A stretch of 6,858 nt of DNA from JAJRAL01 sp050015815. GTDB taxonomy: Archaea; Thermoplasmatota; Thermoplasmata; Methanomassiliicoccales; UBA472. A program made the position numbers and the translations under genes. The stretch lies in contig JBEKAR010000090.1 of assembly GCA_050015815.1 (NCBI GenBank), forward strand, positions 1 to 6,858, in the 5' to 3' direction. The notes under the pieces are model-generated. The model was given only the letters and a program-made list of their open reading frames with translations, did not search any database and was not told where the DNA came from. Every line of letters begins with the position of its first letter. Positions within the stretch are counted from its first letter, which is position 1. Shown here in pieces: positions 5,830-6,858 of this stretch.

Positions 5830-5836
5830 AACCTTT
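5825..5836 (-). promoter_or_regulatory. Promoter (AAAGG + TTTATGT) of the DUF5654 gene
   Basis: On the minus strand AAAGG, a purine-rich BRE-like element, is followed by TTTATGT, a TATA-like box centred 47 bases before ATG 5781. Initiation about 25 bases downstream would leave a leader of about 20 bases carrying the AGGAGGG ribosome binding site, which is a coherent arrangement. Confidence 0.5.
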
Positions 5837-5876
5837 GCCGACTTCTGGAGCTGTTGCGATGGATTTCGTTTGTCGG

Positions 5877-6356
5877 TCATAGCATTGCTTCAGAAACCGT
5901 GAGGGCAAGCCTGTAGTGCATGCCCTCGTCCCGAACCAGTCGCTTGAGTCCTTCCAGGACGTATTCCCTGTCCTCAAGACTGAGATAGACGGAACTGTCG
6001 GAGGAGTTCAGTCGCATGTAGATCTCAGAATAGTGCTCCATCATCCTCCTCTCCACGCGGACGATCTCCTTCACCATCTCTGCATCCCATGACATGTGGA
6101 AAGGATACTTGGAGATGTGATGGGAGAAGTCCCATCTGCGCCGATCGGTTCTTACCTTGCCTATCATGGACTCGACTAGTAGCTGGTGCCCGTTGGAATC
6201 GGAGATAAGTTGAGGCATGAGCTTCCTCAGGGGAGGCCTCGTGGCATATCGATCCACTTCCGCTAAGCTTACGCTCTCGAACTGTTTCTCTATCTCCCAT
6301 CCCTTGAGGAGCATATCGACCAGCTCCGCACCATCATCGATGCGCGCGGTATCCAT
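5877..6356 (-). CDS. Helical protein with ferritin-like diiron pattern, function unknown
   Basis: The product has 159 residues, almost entirely helical, without signal peptide or membrane segment. Four helical stretches can be placed: GWEIEKQFE (19-27), LISDSNGHQLLVESMI (50-65), IVRVERRMMEHYSEIY (98-113) and LVRDEGMHYRLAL (140-152). The last has E144-x-x-H147, and E111 lies 33 residues before it, as in rubrerythrin/ferritin-like diiron proteins. The second helix has S54-x-x-H57 where E-x-x-H would be expected, with E21/E23 on helix one. The carboxylate set is therefore one short and metal binding may be altered or lost. The match to the superfamily is a pattern reading, not a firm homology. 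Codon choice appears less GC-rich than in the plus-strand genes. A TATA-like box lies 25 bases before the ATG, which predicts a leaderless mRNA. Confidence 0.6.
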   Translation of the reverse strand: MDTARIDDGAELVDMLLKGWEIEKQFESVSLAEVDRYATRPPLRKLMPQLISDSNGHQLLVESMIGKVRTDRRRWDFSHHISKYPFHMSWDAEMVKEIVRVERRMMEHYSEIYMRLNSSDSSVYLSLEDREYVLEGLKRLVRDEGMHYRLALTVSEAML

Positions 6357-6377
6357 CGAGTTCGGGTTTGTGTGTAG

Positions 6378-6385
6378 GATAATAA
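6378..6385 (-). promoter_or_regulatory. TATA box (TTATTATC) for a leaderless transcript of the ferritin-like gene
   Basis: On the minus strand TTATTATC is centred 25 bases before the A of ATG 6356. Archaeal initiation at that distance would start the mRNA at or within a base or two of the start codon. No Shine-Dalgarno precedes this ATG, which agrees. Confidence 0.5.
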
Positions 6386-6541
6386 GCGTATCGAACCGAG
6401 GATCGCCAGAAGGAAGCTATGTGGATTATCAGAATCCCAAGGAGGCAGGGGGGAATGCGACACGGTTCTGCAGTGAGGGGACGGCCCATGTCAACGTTCA
6501 ACCCATTTTCCATCCAGAACGCGCTCTCCGCGCGCCGCGCA

Positions 6542-6550
6542 TTGAAATAC
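6542..6550 (+). promoter_or_regulatory. Possible TATA element (TTGAAATAC) of the Rieske gene
   Basis: TTGAAATAC is the only A/T-rich stretch close upstream of ATG 6583 in a GC-rich region. Centred 37 bases before the start, it would give a leader of about 12 bases. It is a weak match to the archaeal consensus. Confidence 0.3.
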
Positions 6551-6582
6551 GTGAAGGTGGCACGCTAGGTCCGGGTGCGCCA

Positions 6583-6858
6583 ATGGCCAAGGTAAGGATC
6601 GGCAGGCAGGCGGATTTCGCTCCGGGAAAGCTGTCAGGGGTGAACGTGAACGGCAAGATGGTGCTGGTGGTCAACCTCGGGGGCAAGCTATACGCGATCG
6701 ATGGAATCTGCACCCACATGAACGGTAAGCTCTGGGAGGGCAAGCTCGTCGGGAACAACGTCAAATGCCCTCAACACGGCACGGAGTACGACGTCCGCAA
6801 CGGCAGGATGATGAAGAGGCCAGCGTACCCTTTCGGAGTGACGTACGATCTCAAGGTC
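6583..6858 (+). CDS. Rieske [2Fe-2S] ferredoxin (3' end outside window)
   Basis: The visible 92 residues form nearly a whole small Rieske ferredoxin. These proteins are soluble one-electron carriers in which two cysteines and two histidines hold a 2Fe-2S cluster. Here the cluster-binding boxes are C43-T-H45 followed by MNGKLWEG, and C62-P-Q-H65 followed by GTEYDV. The strand LGGKLYAIDGIC precedes the first box and RPAYPFGVTYDLKV follows the second, all in the family's usual order. There is no N-terminal signal or membrane helix, so it is the cytosolic type that serves oxygenases, nitrite-reductase-like enzymes or unknown partners rather than a cytochrome bc complex subunit. ATG 6583 is chosen because the domain starts at once (MAKVRIG) and a GGTG lies nearby upstream. 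The usual length of such proteins is just over 100 residues, so only a few are missing unless another domain follows. Confidence 0.88.
   Translation, partial: MAKVRIGRQADFAPGKLSGVNVNGKMVLVVNLGGKLYAIDGICTHMNGKLWEGKLVGNNVKCPQHGTEYDVRNGRMMKRPAYPFGVTYDLKV

Noticed and set aside
5901..5927. Inverted repeat GAGGGCA ... TGCCCTC
   Set aside because: It lies inside the coding region of the ferritin-like gene and has 7-base arms, well within chance.
1..6858. CRISPR array, cas genes, tRNA/rRNA or insertion sequence
   Set aside because: I looked for regularly spaced direct repeats, tRNA-like cloverleaf sequence, transposase-like motifs and terminal inverted repeats and saw none. The CARF-like and PIN genes are therefore not called CRISPR-associated on local evidence.

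Overview
The window looks like chromosomal DNA from a GC-rich archaeon, most plausibly a Thermoplasmatota-type euryarchaeon. I see no rRNA or other marker that fixes the taxon. The reasons are heavy use of AGG for arginine, TATA-like boxes placed at archaeal distances from starts (one of them implying a leaderless transcript), Shine-Dalgarno sequences resembling GGAGG/GGTGA, and a small membrane protein of the mainly archaeal DUF5654 type.

Left part (1-2476): the 3' end of a homoserine dehydrogenase gene is followed by a bacterial-type (R)-citramalate synthase gene (cimA). The two enzymes feed the two alternative routes to 2-oxobutyrate, the isoleucine precursor: via threonine and via citramalate. 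A TATA box overlaps the end of hom, and an AT-rich 9-bp inverted repeat lies just before the conserved start of CimA, which has no ATG in frame. Only 2 bp separate cimA from a convergent gene for a calycin-like (DUF1579-like) protein.

Middle (2639-5239): three plus-strand genes in close order form the most interesting part. They are (1) an HPr-kinase/PEPCK-like P-loop ATPase, (2) a compact stand-alone CARF-like Rossmann protein with a DVTPGKKA motif, and (3) a 371-residue PIN-domain nuclease with all four acidic positions. The last two overlap by ATGA and the PIN gene has a strong ribosome binding site, so the CARF-like and PIN proteins are probably made together. No cas gene or CRISPR array is visible. 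I read this as a candidate nucleotide-sensing nuclease pair, CARF sensor and PIN effector as separate polypeptides, with a putative kinase partner. The function is inferred.

Right part (5240-6858): a 293-bp gap holds two short perfect hairpins or palindromes. It is followed by two minus-strand genes with their own promoters: a two-helix DUF5654 membrane protein, and a helical protein with a partly degenerate ferritin-like diiron pattern, probably leaderless. A divergent region of about 226 bp, with a doubtful 49-codon ORF, leads to the start of a Rieske [2Fe-2S] ferredoxin gene that runs off the window.
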